This document shows, piece by piece, positions 1 to 5,473 of a stretch of 5,473 nucleotides of DNA. Position numbers and translations under genes: made by a program. The first letter of the stretch is position 1. Each line of letters starts with the position of its first letter. The notes beneath the pieces are model-generated. The model had not been told where the DNA came from. It ran no database searches and worked only from the letters and a program-made list of their open reading frames with translations. Where the stretch lies: positions 1-5,473 of the forward strand of contig DOXE01000386.1 in assembly GCA_003519205.1 (NCBI GenBank). The letters are read 5' to 3'. This DNA is from Chloroflexota bacterium (lineage in GTDB: Bacteria > Chloroflexota > Anaerolineae > Promineifilales > Promineifilaceae).

Positions 1-65
1 CTCAACCGTGTCTACCGGCAGAGCTTCTTAATTGTCGAGAATAATCTGGTAATGGTGTTGTCAGG

Positions 66-383
66 CTATCCGAAAAGGGTCTGGAACTTCATAACCGTAT
101 TCAAGTCCCCCTCGACTCTGATTTTCTGTTGCATGAACGCTTCCATTGCATTCAGGTCACCGGCAACCAGGGCAGCATAGTCGTCTGCATCCATCCGGAT
201 AGTTGCCGTAGGTGATTCGGCCGCACCTTGCTCGACATCGCAAACCCCATCGGCCACGACCACATACCATTGACCACCACCTTCACCTGATAAGTCGAAC
301 TGAACTGTAGCGTTCATATCGCCAGCCTTATTGGCGTCAAAGGCCTTGGGCATATTTACGAAGAGTTGTGCTACCGATGCCAT
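66..383 (-). CDS. SCP2 sterol-binding domain protein
   Basis: A 105-residue cytosolic protein that is essentially one SCP2 (sterol carrier protein 2-like) domain. The family forms a small alpha/beta fold with a hydrophobic tunnel that binds lipids or other apolar ligands; the ligand of the bacterial single-domain members is generally unknown. Visible family features are the N-terminal helix (VAQLFVNMPKAFDANKAGD), the strand AATVQFDLSG-like segment around residues 24-33, the 'W-Y-V-V-V-A-D-G' strand near 39-46, the 'PTATIRMDADDYAALVAGDLNAMEA' region (about 58-82) and the closing 'I-R-V-E-G-D' plus C-terminal helix. The length is normal and there is no signal peptide. The ATG start is supported by AGGAGT (complement of 389-394) 5-6 bases upstream. 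The stop is TAG. It is transcribed away from the DUF3179 gene, so it is probably a stand-alone unit. The family call is firm; the physiological role is unknown. Confidence 0.88.
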   Translation of the reverse strand: MASVAQLFVNMPKAFDANKAGDMNATVQFDLSGEGGGQWYVVVADGVCDVEQGAAESPTATIRMDADDYAALVAGDLNAMEAFMQQKIRVEGDLNTVMKFQTLFG

Positions 384-444
384 GAAATACTCCTAAAAGT
401 CGCTCAATGAGAATCCGTGGGATGTCAATCAATAACCGCTCGAG

Positions 445-472
445 AGTATAGCAGCGGCCGGGAGGGTGTCAA
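445..472 (-). promoter_or_regulatory. Promoter of the SCP2 gene
   Basis: On the minus strand the complement of 467-472 reads TTGACA, a perfect -35 box. The complement of 445-450 reads TATACT, one mismatch from the -10 consensus. The spacer is 16 bases (451-466). Transcription would start near 438, leaving a leader of about 55 bases before the ATG at 383. This is the clearest housekeeping-sigma promoter in the window. Confidence 0.72.
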
Positions 473-497
473 AATTACAGAATTGTCTCCTTAGCTC

Positions 498-506
498 TGT
501 TAAAAT
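498..506 (+). promoter_or_regulatory. Possible extended -10 promoter for the DUF3179 gene
   Basis: The sequence TGTTAAAAT at 498-506 fits an extended -10 (TG, one base, TAAAAT). No good -35 lies at 16-18 bases; TTACAG at 475-480 is 20 bases away. Transcription would start near 513 and give a leader of about 110 bases. The rest of the 242-base divergent spacer (384-625) holds only the SCP2 promoter and a G-rich run at 533-548. This is weak evidence; the true promoter could be elsewhere in the spacer. Confidence 0.28.
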
Positions 507-625
507 TGGCTATGACAAATCCATTAAGTACCGGGTTTTGGGGTGGGGTAATGGTTTTTTAGAGAATCATTTTTGAGTCGAGGTGAGTTAGCGTCGACGA
601 TTACCTGAATTGGAGATAAAGAAGA

Positions 626-1738
626 GTGATTTTCAAGAAAGTCCGCGGTGTCTCAAACAACTGGTTGTTTCTGTGCTTTAGCCTACTATTGGTTGCATGC
701 GCTAAGACGGCCGATTCAAGGAATACGTCTACCCAAGAAGATCTAAAAGGTGCTGATAACTTGCGCTCTTCGACAGGCGAAAAATACGATAACTATGAAA
801 TCGTGACGGTTTTACCCCGTGATGCCATCCAGGCCATTGATAATCCGCAATTTATTGCCCTGGAAGAAGGGAATGAGACATATGATGACGACGAGCTGAT
901 ATTGGGCGTCGAGTTTAATGGTGATGCTCGGGCTTACTCCATTCCCTTATTGAGCTCGCACGAGATAGTGAACGATACTGTCGGCGGCATTAAGCTCGCC
1001 GTTACCTGGTGACCGCTATGTTTTACGGGCATCGTGTATGCTCGAGAAGTTGAAGATCGCGAGCTCACATTTGGTGTCTCGGGAAAACTGATTCGTAACG
1101 TGCTCGTTATGTATGACCGGCAGACTGAATCTCTTTGGAGTCAATTACTTGGTGAATCGGTAGCTGGTGATATGCAAGGGACAAAGCTGGAGTTTTTGCC
1201 TTCCTGGCATACGACTTGGGGGCAATGGAAAGAGATGCACCCGGAAACGCTGGCTTTGAGGAAAGGATTTAGAGGGGGTCGCGATCCTTATGTTGGCTAT
1301 TACCAATCAAATTCGGCCGGTGTTATTGGCGAAACTTTCAGGGATGACCGCCTGGCAACGAAAGAGTTCGTGATCGGCGTTGAAATCGATGGGACGGCCA
1401 TCGCCTATCCTTTCAGGGTGCTCAGCAGCGAACAAATGGTCAATGATACTGTAGCCGGTCAGGATATTCTGGTAGTATTTTATCGCCAGAATGGGACCGG
1501 TGTCGTTTACGATCGCCGGGTAGGGGATGAAACATTATCCTTTGAGATTTCCTCGGAGAATCCCTTCACATTGAGGGATTTGGAAACTGGCAGCACATGG
1601 AATGCCCTCACCGGCCAGGCAACTTCAGGAAAAATGGCCGGTAGTTCACTAGAACGGATTAAAAGTACGATCGTATTTTGGTTTGGTTGGAAAGACTTCC
1701 ATACCGATACTCTGGTTTATGGTCTTGACATAAGTTAA
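626..1738 (+). CDS. DUF3179 lipoprotein, probable selenoprotein (Sec129, TGA 1010-1012)
   Basis: Read through the TGA at 1010-1012, this is one frame of 370 residues ending in TAA. The start is GTG, with GGAG at 612-615 ten bases upstream. Residues 1-25 are a lipoprotein signal: K4, K5 and R7, a hydrophobic stretch from about 13, and lipobox L-V-A-C with C25 as the lipidated Cys. The rest matches DUF3179: H-E-I-V-N-D at 112-117, V-T-W-U-P-L-C at 126-132, F-G-V-S-G and M-Y-D-R-Q-T-E-S-L-W in the middle, and F-W-F-G-W-K-D-F-H near the C terminus. In homologues position 129 is the first Cys of C-P-L-C; here it is TGA, giving a U-x-x-C pair. The protein is an internal duplication: residues 94-121 repeat at 251-278, but the second copy has Y286/N289 in place of U129/C132. 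Nothing 3' of the TGA looks decayed, and Trp is TGG elsewhere, so TGA is not a general sense codon. A hairpin resembling a bacterial SECIS follows the TGA. The family's biochemical function is unknown; a redox or metal-binding role outside the membrane is inference. A nonsense mutation is the main alternative. Confidence 0.84.
1020..1050 (+). promoter_or_regulatory. Candidate bacterial SECIS hairpin
   Basis: Bases 1026-1032 (CGGGCAU) pair with 1038-1044 (AUGCUCG) in seven continuous pairs with one G-U, closing a five-base loop CGUGU at 1033-1037. After an A-A mismatch (1025/1045) the stem continues with UUUU 1021-1024 against GAAG 1046-1049, and G1020-U1050, using several wobbles. The loop begins 20 bases after the UGA and has G as its second base. 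Known bacterial SECIS elements lie just 3' of the UGA inside the coding region, have a small apical loop with an early G at roughly this distance, and bind SelB. The fit is by hand, not by a folding program. Confidence 0.7.
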
Positions 1739-1742
1739 GTGT

Positions 1743-1768
1743 TTTGGAGCCACAATCCTGGCACCAAG
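1743..1768 (+). terminator. Hairpin after the DUF3179 gene, possible weak terminator
   Basis: Five bases after the TAA, TTGG-A-GCCA (1744-1752) pairs with TGGC-A-CCAA (1759-1767), giving eight pairs around one A-A mismatch and a six-base loop CAATCC; U1743-G1768 can add a wobble. The downstream tract GTGTTTGACA is only partly U-rich, so intrinsic termination would be inefficient. The hairpin arms are flanked by two copies of AAGTGTTT (1737-1744 and 1766-1773). Its place right behind the stop supports a 3' end or mRNA-stabilising role. Confidence 0.4.
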
Positions 1769-1898
1769 TGTTTGACATAATGATTTGGCCAATCGCTTGA
1801 TCAACACGTCAGGTTTTCGCATTTTGGAATACCTAAATCATTCCCGAACGGTAAGCCTTCTCTGCTCCTACGATCCACCCTTGCTCCATTCATTATGT

Positions 1899-1927
1899 TT
1901 GGCGGGACTCACCCCATGTGCTAGAAT
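1899..1927 (+). promoter_or_regulatory. Promoter in the 1739-2210 intergenic region
   Basis: TTGGCG at 1899-1904 (4 of 6 matches to the -35 consensus), a 17-base spacer, and TAGAAT at 1922-1927 (5 of 6 to the -10), preceded by TGC at 1919-1921, which makes an extended -10. Transcription would start near 1934. It points toward the large glycoside-hydrolase gene at 2211, but the intrinsic terminator at 1968-1998 lies between. Upstream of it, 1774-1898 shows nothing I can name. Confidence 0.6.
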
Positions 1928-1967
1928 TTCCCGCTGACGAACCTTTTATTAGATAGATAGTTGAACC

Positions 1968-1998
1968 GGCGGCGTTGTGAGACGGCCGCCTTTTGTTT
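1968..1998 (+). terminator. Intrinsic terminator or attenuator
   Basis: GGCGGC at 1968-1973 pairs perfectly with GCCGCC at 1985-1990 (six G-C pairs, 11-base loop), followed at once by TTTTGTTTG. This is a standard Rho-independent layout. It sits 230 bases after the DUF3179 stop and about 35 bases after the start predicted from the promoter at 1899-1927. It therefore either ends a short transcript of roughly 60-65 bases or acts as a leader terminator for the gene at 2211. Confidence 0.65.
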
Positions 1999-2023
1999 GC
2001 TTGAAAATTCAAACTGGTCTCGA

Positions 2024-2060
2024 ATGGGCTTTAGATGAGCCATCGGTTAATGACGACCGA
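2024..2060 (+). other. Two tandem small hairpins in the leader of the large gene
   Basis: GGCT (2027-2030) pairs with AGCC (2038-2041), extendable with A2024-T2043 and T2025-A2042 if G2026 bulges. Directly after, TCGGTT (2043-2048) can pair with GACCGA (2055-2060), with one T-G wobble, around AATGAC. The two share base 2043, so their outer pairs compete. Between 2061 and 2194 I also see the short palindrome AAGCCAGGCTT (2126-2136) but no gene. Stems this short occur by chance; regulatory meaning is uncertain. Confidence 0.25.
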
Positions 2061-2194
2061 GAGATACCATGTCAATGGCCAGAAAATACGTAAACTAGTA
2101 GGCTCTTTGAAAAATAACAGCCGGTAAGCCAGGCTTTGTGTGCGGGAAGAATGCATGAATCCGAACCAACAGAGCATCGCCAAAACGCCGGCTT

Positions 2195-2202
2195 GGAGGA
2201 GG
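2195..2202 (+). promoter_or_regulatory. Strong ribosome binding site that fixes the start at 2211
   Basis: GGAGGAGG lies eight bases before ATG 2211. The same frame is open further upstream, with a TTG at 2136 and an ATG at 2151. The ATG at 2151 has only a weaker GGGAAG in front, and the extra N-terminal residues are hydrophilic and featureless. The start at 2211 gives a short charged tail followed by a membrane anchor, so I choose it. Confidence 0.8.
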
Positions 2203-2210
2203 AAAAAGTT

Positions 2211-5200
2211 ATGGATGAAGAGCGCCCGACCGAAGAGGGGCAAGAAACCCCAGAGGAGAATAACCGGCGTTTTACTGGATTAATCATTGCTGGAATCGTC
2301 TTGGTGGTTCTCCTTATCATCGCCGGATTATTATTGCCCCCGATATCATTGGCAGAGAGGTTAGGTATTGGCGGTGAGGCTGAAACCGGTGTTACTCAGG
2401 CTCAAGCAGAGTCAGAAGACTCGCTAAATCCCTCTGATGAATTTACTTTATCTCTGACGAGTACATCTGAGGATGTAGGAACTGAGGTTTTAGCTCAATC
2501 GACTTTCTTAAGTGGAGATGCTGGCGAAGAATGGACCAGCGCAGCCGGGACAATATCGGCAAACCTGACGCTCGCCAGCGACGTTTATATTGTCAATTAT
2601 AAGGTTGATGAGGCCGGCGGTGTCCCAGAAGGCAAAGCCGAAATCGTCATACCCGAACAGGCTCAGCCTTACCAGACGTTGGATCTTTACGGTTGGGATG
2701 GGCAGGCTTGGAATTTCGTACCAAGCCAGGTTAGCGAAAACGGCACTCTTCTCACATCAGCTGAGGGACCACTTCCGAGGGCGCTAGCCCTCATGCAGAC
2801 GTCGAATCCGGCTGAACCAGAGATCGGTGCAGAAGTACTGCCAGCACAGGAATTACCATCGGCCGTGTTGCCCTCTCTGACCGAAGTGTCGGCCGGTACG
2901 TTGACCTTAGCCGAGGGGGGGCGATTGCTGGGTGAGGTCGTTTCAGTTCCCACTGGTGGCTACCAACAATATCTTAGGGCTACCAATACGGGTGCCATCT
3001 TAGATACGGTTTCCTTATCCTCTCTATTAGCTGATCCCAGCTCCCAGGAAAGGAATGTACAGGAGTTGGTGGACAAGGCTCAATCTGGAGACTTTGATGG
3101 AGTCAACCTCGACTACCAGGGTGTTTATCCGGCCCAACGTGGTGCTTTTACTGCCTTTGTAAGTAAACTTGCTGGCACGTTACACGAGCAGGATTTAGAC
3201 CTGATCGTCACCTTAGAAACCCCATTCGTTAATGAGGGATTATTCGACACGGCCGGCCACGATTGGCAAGCAATTGGACAGACGGCCGATGTCATATACT
3301 TGCAGATGCCCCTCGATCCGACCCTGTACGATGATGATGGTGAAGCACAACAGATCGTCGAATGGGCCACACGCCAGGTTGACCGGTATAAGTTGACTCC
3401 TTTGCTCACGGTAAATTCCATCGACGCCGTTGGCGAGACTGAGCGAGAAGTAGAAAGCGACAAAGCGTTTGAGTATTTTGGCGAGCTTGAGTTTATTAAA
3501 GGTTCTACCGAGATCGAGCCGGGCGAGGAGATTGAGGTTGCCCTTTCAGGTTCCGCTGGTGATTTGGAATGGGATCCTGAGAGTCTGACCTATCGCTACA
3601 CATACGAACAGTCTGACCAACCCCATGAGGTGTGGCTGAGCAGCGAGGCGGTTCTCAGCCATCAAGGGCGCTTACAAAATCGATATAATGTGCGTGGACT
3701 GGCCGTGCGAGGCCTGGGTCATCTTGAACAAGCCGATGGTTATGCTGCGGCTATCAATAGCTATCTGGGCGATGGTGATGTGCCTCAACCAGCCAGTGCG
3801 GCCATTTTGTGGGTCGTCGAGGATGAGTCTGGGGGCGTAATGGCCAGTAGTAGTGGCGAGGATTTAAGCTTTCAATGGACAGGCAGCGATAAGCCAGGTA
3901 AATATGTCGTTCGAGCTGATTTTGCCCATGGCGACAACGTCGCCAGCCTGGGCTCATTGGATTTAACTGTCAATGAAGCGCAACCCACTCCCACGCCCGA
4001 ACCGGAAGAGGAAACGGTTGCCGAAGTCGAGCCCACAGTTACAGCACCGGCTGTCGCTGGTTCTCAAGCGGCCGATATCGACCCGGGTGATGCCGATGCG
4101 GCCGTCAAATCGCCAGCCAATTTCCGCAAAGGCCCTGGCGTTGGCTACGGAATTATCAGTGGCTTGGATCAGGGCACGAAAGTGACCCTGACAGGACGCA
4201 ACGACGATTCCACCTGGTTTCAAGTCCAAAAGAGTGATGGAACCGAGGGCTGGATCTTTGCCGATTTGTTGACGGTTAACTCAAAACTGGATGTTAATTT
4301 GCTGGCTGTGATCGAGGTTGAACCACCTTCAGCGGTAGCTGGTGGTGGAGGGGGTGGGGCTGCCCCGGCGCCGGTCATCGCCCCGGCCGCAGGCGGAAGT
4401 TTCGAATTGGGCGGTCAAACACATTCCCTGGCTAATCCCCAACTGATGAAGAGTGCCGGGATGAATTGGGTGAAATTCCAACATAAGTGGGGGCCAAGTG
4501 ACTCCCCTGATTCTGTAGCCGGCCGCATCGCTCAAGCCCATGGCAATGGCTTCAAAGTACTGTTAAGCATACCCGGCTCCGATGCCTATCCCAGCAGCAT
4601 CGACTTCAATAGTTACGTTCAATTCTTAGGGGGAGTTGCTGCTCTTGGTCCAGACGCCATCGAAGTTTGGAACGAAGAAAACATCGACTTTGAATGGCCA
4701 GCAGGTCAAATTGACCCTACTTCGTATGTTAATAATATGCTGGCCCCAGCCTACAATGCTATCAAGTCGGCCAATCCCAATGTGATGGTTATTATGGGTG
4801 CACCGGCGCCAACCGGTTTTGACAACGGAACGAATGCCTGGTCTGACGCCCGTTATATGGCCGGCGTCGCAGCGGCTGGTGGTGCCAACTACATGGACTG
4901 TATCGGCGTGCACCATAATGCAGGTGCCACGTCACCCAGCGCGGCCTCAGGCCATCCGGCCGGTAGCAATCACTACAGTTGGTATTTATTGCCAACCCTA
5001 AACATGTATTACAATTCTTTTGGTGGCTCACGTCCAGTTTGCTTCACTGAGTTAGGTTATCTTTCTGGTGAAGATTTTGGTGGTGTGCCAGAAAGATTCT
5101 CTTGGGCTGGCAATACGACGGTTGGACAGCACGCTCAATGGTTGGCAGAAGCGGCGAGTGTGTCTGCCAATAGCGGGAAAGTCCGTTTGGCCATCGTCTT

Positions 5201-5312
5201 CAATGTGGACTTCACAACTTGGGGAGCCGATCCACAGGCGGGCTATGCCATGTTGCGGCCAGATGGTAGCTGTCCATCATGTGGTTTATTGGGCCAGGTT
5301 ATGGGCGGCTAG
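2211..5312 (+). CDS. Membrane-anchored multidomain glycoside hydrolase (GH18-like, SH3b, clan GH-A)
   Basis: A 1033-residue protein. Residues 1-20 are an acidic cytosolic tail; 21-42 form one transmembrane helix, so the bulk is outside. About 70-220 is beta-rich (L-D-L-Y-G-W-D-G-Q-A-W). About 237-522 is a GH18 barrel of the YaaH type: D-F-D-G-V-N-L-D-Y-Q at 294-303, and later H-E-V-W-L and V-R-G-L-A-V-R-G-L-G-H-L-E, resembling that family's C-terminal part. Its expected catalytic Glu is Q303. About 525-585 looks Ig-like, then a Pro/Thr/Glu linker. About 630-692 is an SH3b domain (A-N-F-R-K-G-P-G start, G-W-I-F end), a fold that often binds cell wall. After a Gly-rich linker, about 728-1033 is a clan GH-A barrel: E-V-W-N-E-E-N with N821/E822 as likely acid/base, and C-F-T-E-L-G-Y with E947 as likely nucleophile, 125 residues apart as the clan requires. 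The N-terminal barrel may bind and the C-terminal barrel cleave a glycan; the substrate cannot be read. The next lipoprotein gene follows after 24 bases. The stop is TAG. Domain calls are from motifs by eye. Confidence 0.85.
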   Translation: MDEERPTEEGQETPEENNRRFTGLIIAGIVLVVLLIIAGLLLPPISLAERLGIGGEAETGVTQAQAESEDSLNPSDEFTLSLTSTSEDVGTEVLAQSTFLSGDAGEEWTSAAGTISANLTLASDVYIVNYKVDEAGGVPEGKAEIVIPEQAQPYQTLDLYGWDGQAWNFVPSQVSENGTLLTSAEGPLPRALALMQTSNPAEPEIGAEVLPAQELPSAVLPSLTEVSAGTLTLAEGGRLLGEVVSVPTGGYQQYLRATNTGAILDTVSLSSLLADPSSQERNVQELVDKAQSGDFDGVNLDYQGVYPAQRGAFTAFVSKLAGTLHEQDLDLIVTLETPFVNEGLFDTAGHDWQAIGQTADVIYLQMPLDPTLYDDDGEAQQIVEWATRQVDRYKLTPLLTVNSIDAVGETEREVESDKAFEYFGELEFIKGSTEIEPGEEIEVALSGSAGDLEWDPESLTYRYTYEQSDQPHEVWLSSEAVLSHQGRLQNRYNVRGLAVRGLGHLEQADGYAAAINSYLGDGDVPQPASAAILWVVEDESGGVMASSSGEDLSFQWTGSDKPGKYVVRADFAHGDNVASLGSLDLTVNEAQPTPTPEPEEETVAEVEPTVTAPAVAGSQAADIDPGDADAAVKSPANFRKGPGVGYGIISGLDQGTKVTLTGRNDDSTWFQVQKSDGTEGWIFADLLTVNSKLDVNLLAVIEVEPPSAVAGGGGGGAAPAPVIAPAAGGSFELGGQTHSLANPQLMKSAGMNWVKFQHKWGPSDSPDSVAGRIAQAHGNGFKVLLSIPGSDAYPSSIDFNSYVQFLGGVAALGPDAIEVWNEENIDFEWPAGQIDPTSYVNNMLAPAYNAIKSANPNVMVIMGAPAPTGFDNGTNAWSDARYMAGVAAAGGANYMDCIGVHHNAGATSPSAASGHPAGSNHYSWYLLPTLNMYYNSFGGSRPVCFTELGYLSGEDFGGVPERFSWAGNTTVGQHAQWLAEAASVSANSGKVRLAIVFNVDFTTWGADPQAGYAMLRPDGSCPSCGLLGQVMGG

Positions 5313-5336
5313 TAAGTGCCTGACAGGAAATAAACG

Positions 5337-5473
5337 ATGAGAAAAGTAAAATTGCTGATTTTGTTCGTGATATTGATTATCCTGGTAGCTTGTGGCGGTG
5401 AGGCAGAACCGGAGACTACGGTCGATACGCAGCCAGACGTTCCAACCGCACCGCTGTCGACGCCAACATTGCC
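5337..5473 (+). CDS. Lipoprotein, N-terminal part only
   Basis: The start of a gene cut by the window edge; 45 codons are visible. The ATG has AGGA at 5325-5328 eight bases upstream. The product begins with M-R-K-V-K, then a hydrophobic stretch of Leu/Ile/Val, then lipobox L-V-A-C with C19 as the lipidated Cys and G-G after it. From there it is a Glu/Thr/Pro-rich low-complexity linker (E-A-E-P-E-T-T-V, then P-T-A-P-L-S-T-P-T-L-P), typical of the tether between a lipid anchor and a folded extracellular domain. The 24-base gap and the absence of a terminator suggest co-transcription with the glycoside hydrolase gene. The functional domain lies outside the window, so its role cannot be stated; a solute-binding protein or another hydrolase would both fit. 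Confidence 0.75.
   Translation, partial: MRKVKLLILFVILIILVACGGEAEPETTVDTQPDVPTAPLSTPTL

Noticed and set aside
1..65. End of a neighbouring gene or a terminator for the SCP2 gene
   Set aside because: All frames give short uninformative peptides and I find no convincing hairpin with a U-tract on either strand.
626..1012. A complete 128-residue lipoprotein ending at TGA 1010-1012
   Set aside because: It would stop inside the DUF3179 domain with the family's remaining sequence intact just after the TGA, so the TGA is better read as selenocysteine.
1010..1012. TGA as a generally reassigned codon (Trp or Gly)
   Set aside because: The 1033-residue gene has no in-frame TGA and uses TGG for its many Trp codons, and the TGA falls precisely at a conserved Cys column, not at Trp or Gly.
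1034..1738. A separate 234-residue gene beginning at GTG 1034
   Set aside because: It is in the same frame as the upstream ORF, has no ribosome binding site, and starts inside the conserved strand right after the U-P-L-C motif. It is the downstream part of the selenoprotein gene.
1772..1800. TTGACA at 1772-1777 as a -35 box
   Set aside because: No sequence resembling a -10 box lies 16-18 bases downstream.
2136..2210. Start of the large protein at TTG 2136 or ATG 2151
   Set aside because: The ribosome binding site GGAGGAGG eight bases before ATG 2211 is much stronger, and the extra residues add no recognisable feature.
2031..2320. Minus-strand ORFs opposite the start of the large gene
   Set aside because: They overlap a well-supported coding sequence and its leader, have no recognisable motifs or ribosome binding sites, and look like chance open frames.

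Overview
The window most likely comes from a mid-GC, Gram-positive-like or Chloroflexota-type environmental bacterium. I infer Chloroflexota (Anaerolineae-like) from the combination of exported lipoproteins, a DUF3179 protein and a very large membrane-anchored GH18/SH3/GH-A protein. No marker gene in the window proves this.

Layout. Positions 1-65 hold nothing I can support. A small SCP2 (sterol-carrier-like lipid-binding) gene lies on the minus strand (66-383), with a clear Shine-Dalgarno and a near-consensus promoter. A 242-base divergent intergenic region separates it from a plus-strand lipoprotein of the DUF3179 family (626-1738). That gene has an in-frame TGA at 1010-1012. The TGA sits exactly where the family's conserved first Cys of the C-P-L-C motif belongs, and the frame continues with intact family sequence to 1738. 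A strong hairpin lies at the right distance after the TGA. I therefore read the gene as one 370-residue selenoprotein (Sec129 in a U-P-L-C motif), not as two ORFs or a pseudogene. This is the main finding.

A 470-base non-coding stretch (1739-2210) follows. It holds a post-gene hairpin, a good sigma-A-type promoter (about 1899-1927) and, only about 35 bases after the expected transcription start, a GC-rich intrinsic terminator (1968-1998). This looks like either a short RNA gene or an attenuated leader. Two more small hairpins lie between it and the next gene.

The rest is a 1033-residue membrane-anchored protein (2211-5312). In order it has a short acidic cytosolic tail, one transmembrane helix, a beta-rich region, a YaaH-like GH18 barrel whose catalytic Glu is replaced by Gln, an Ig-like segment, a Pro/Glu linker, an SH3b domain, a Gly-rich linker and a clan GH-A glycoside hydrolase barrel with both catalytic glutamates present. 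It is followed 24 bases later by the start of another lipoprotein gene (5337 to the window edge), probably in the same operon.

Functionally, three of the four proteins are predicted to be outside the cytoplasm (two lipoproteins and one membrane-anchored protein). The last two probably act together at the cell envelope, on wall or extracellular glycans. The DUF3179 protein may have a thiol/selenol redox or metal-binding role there.
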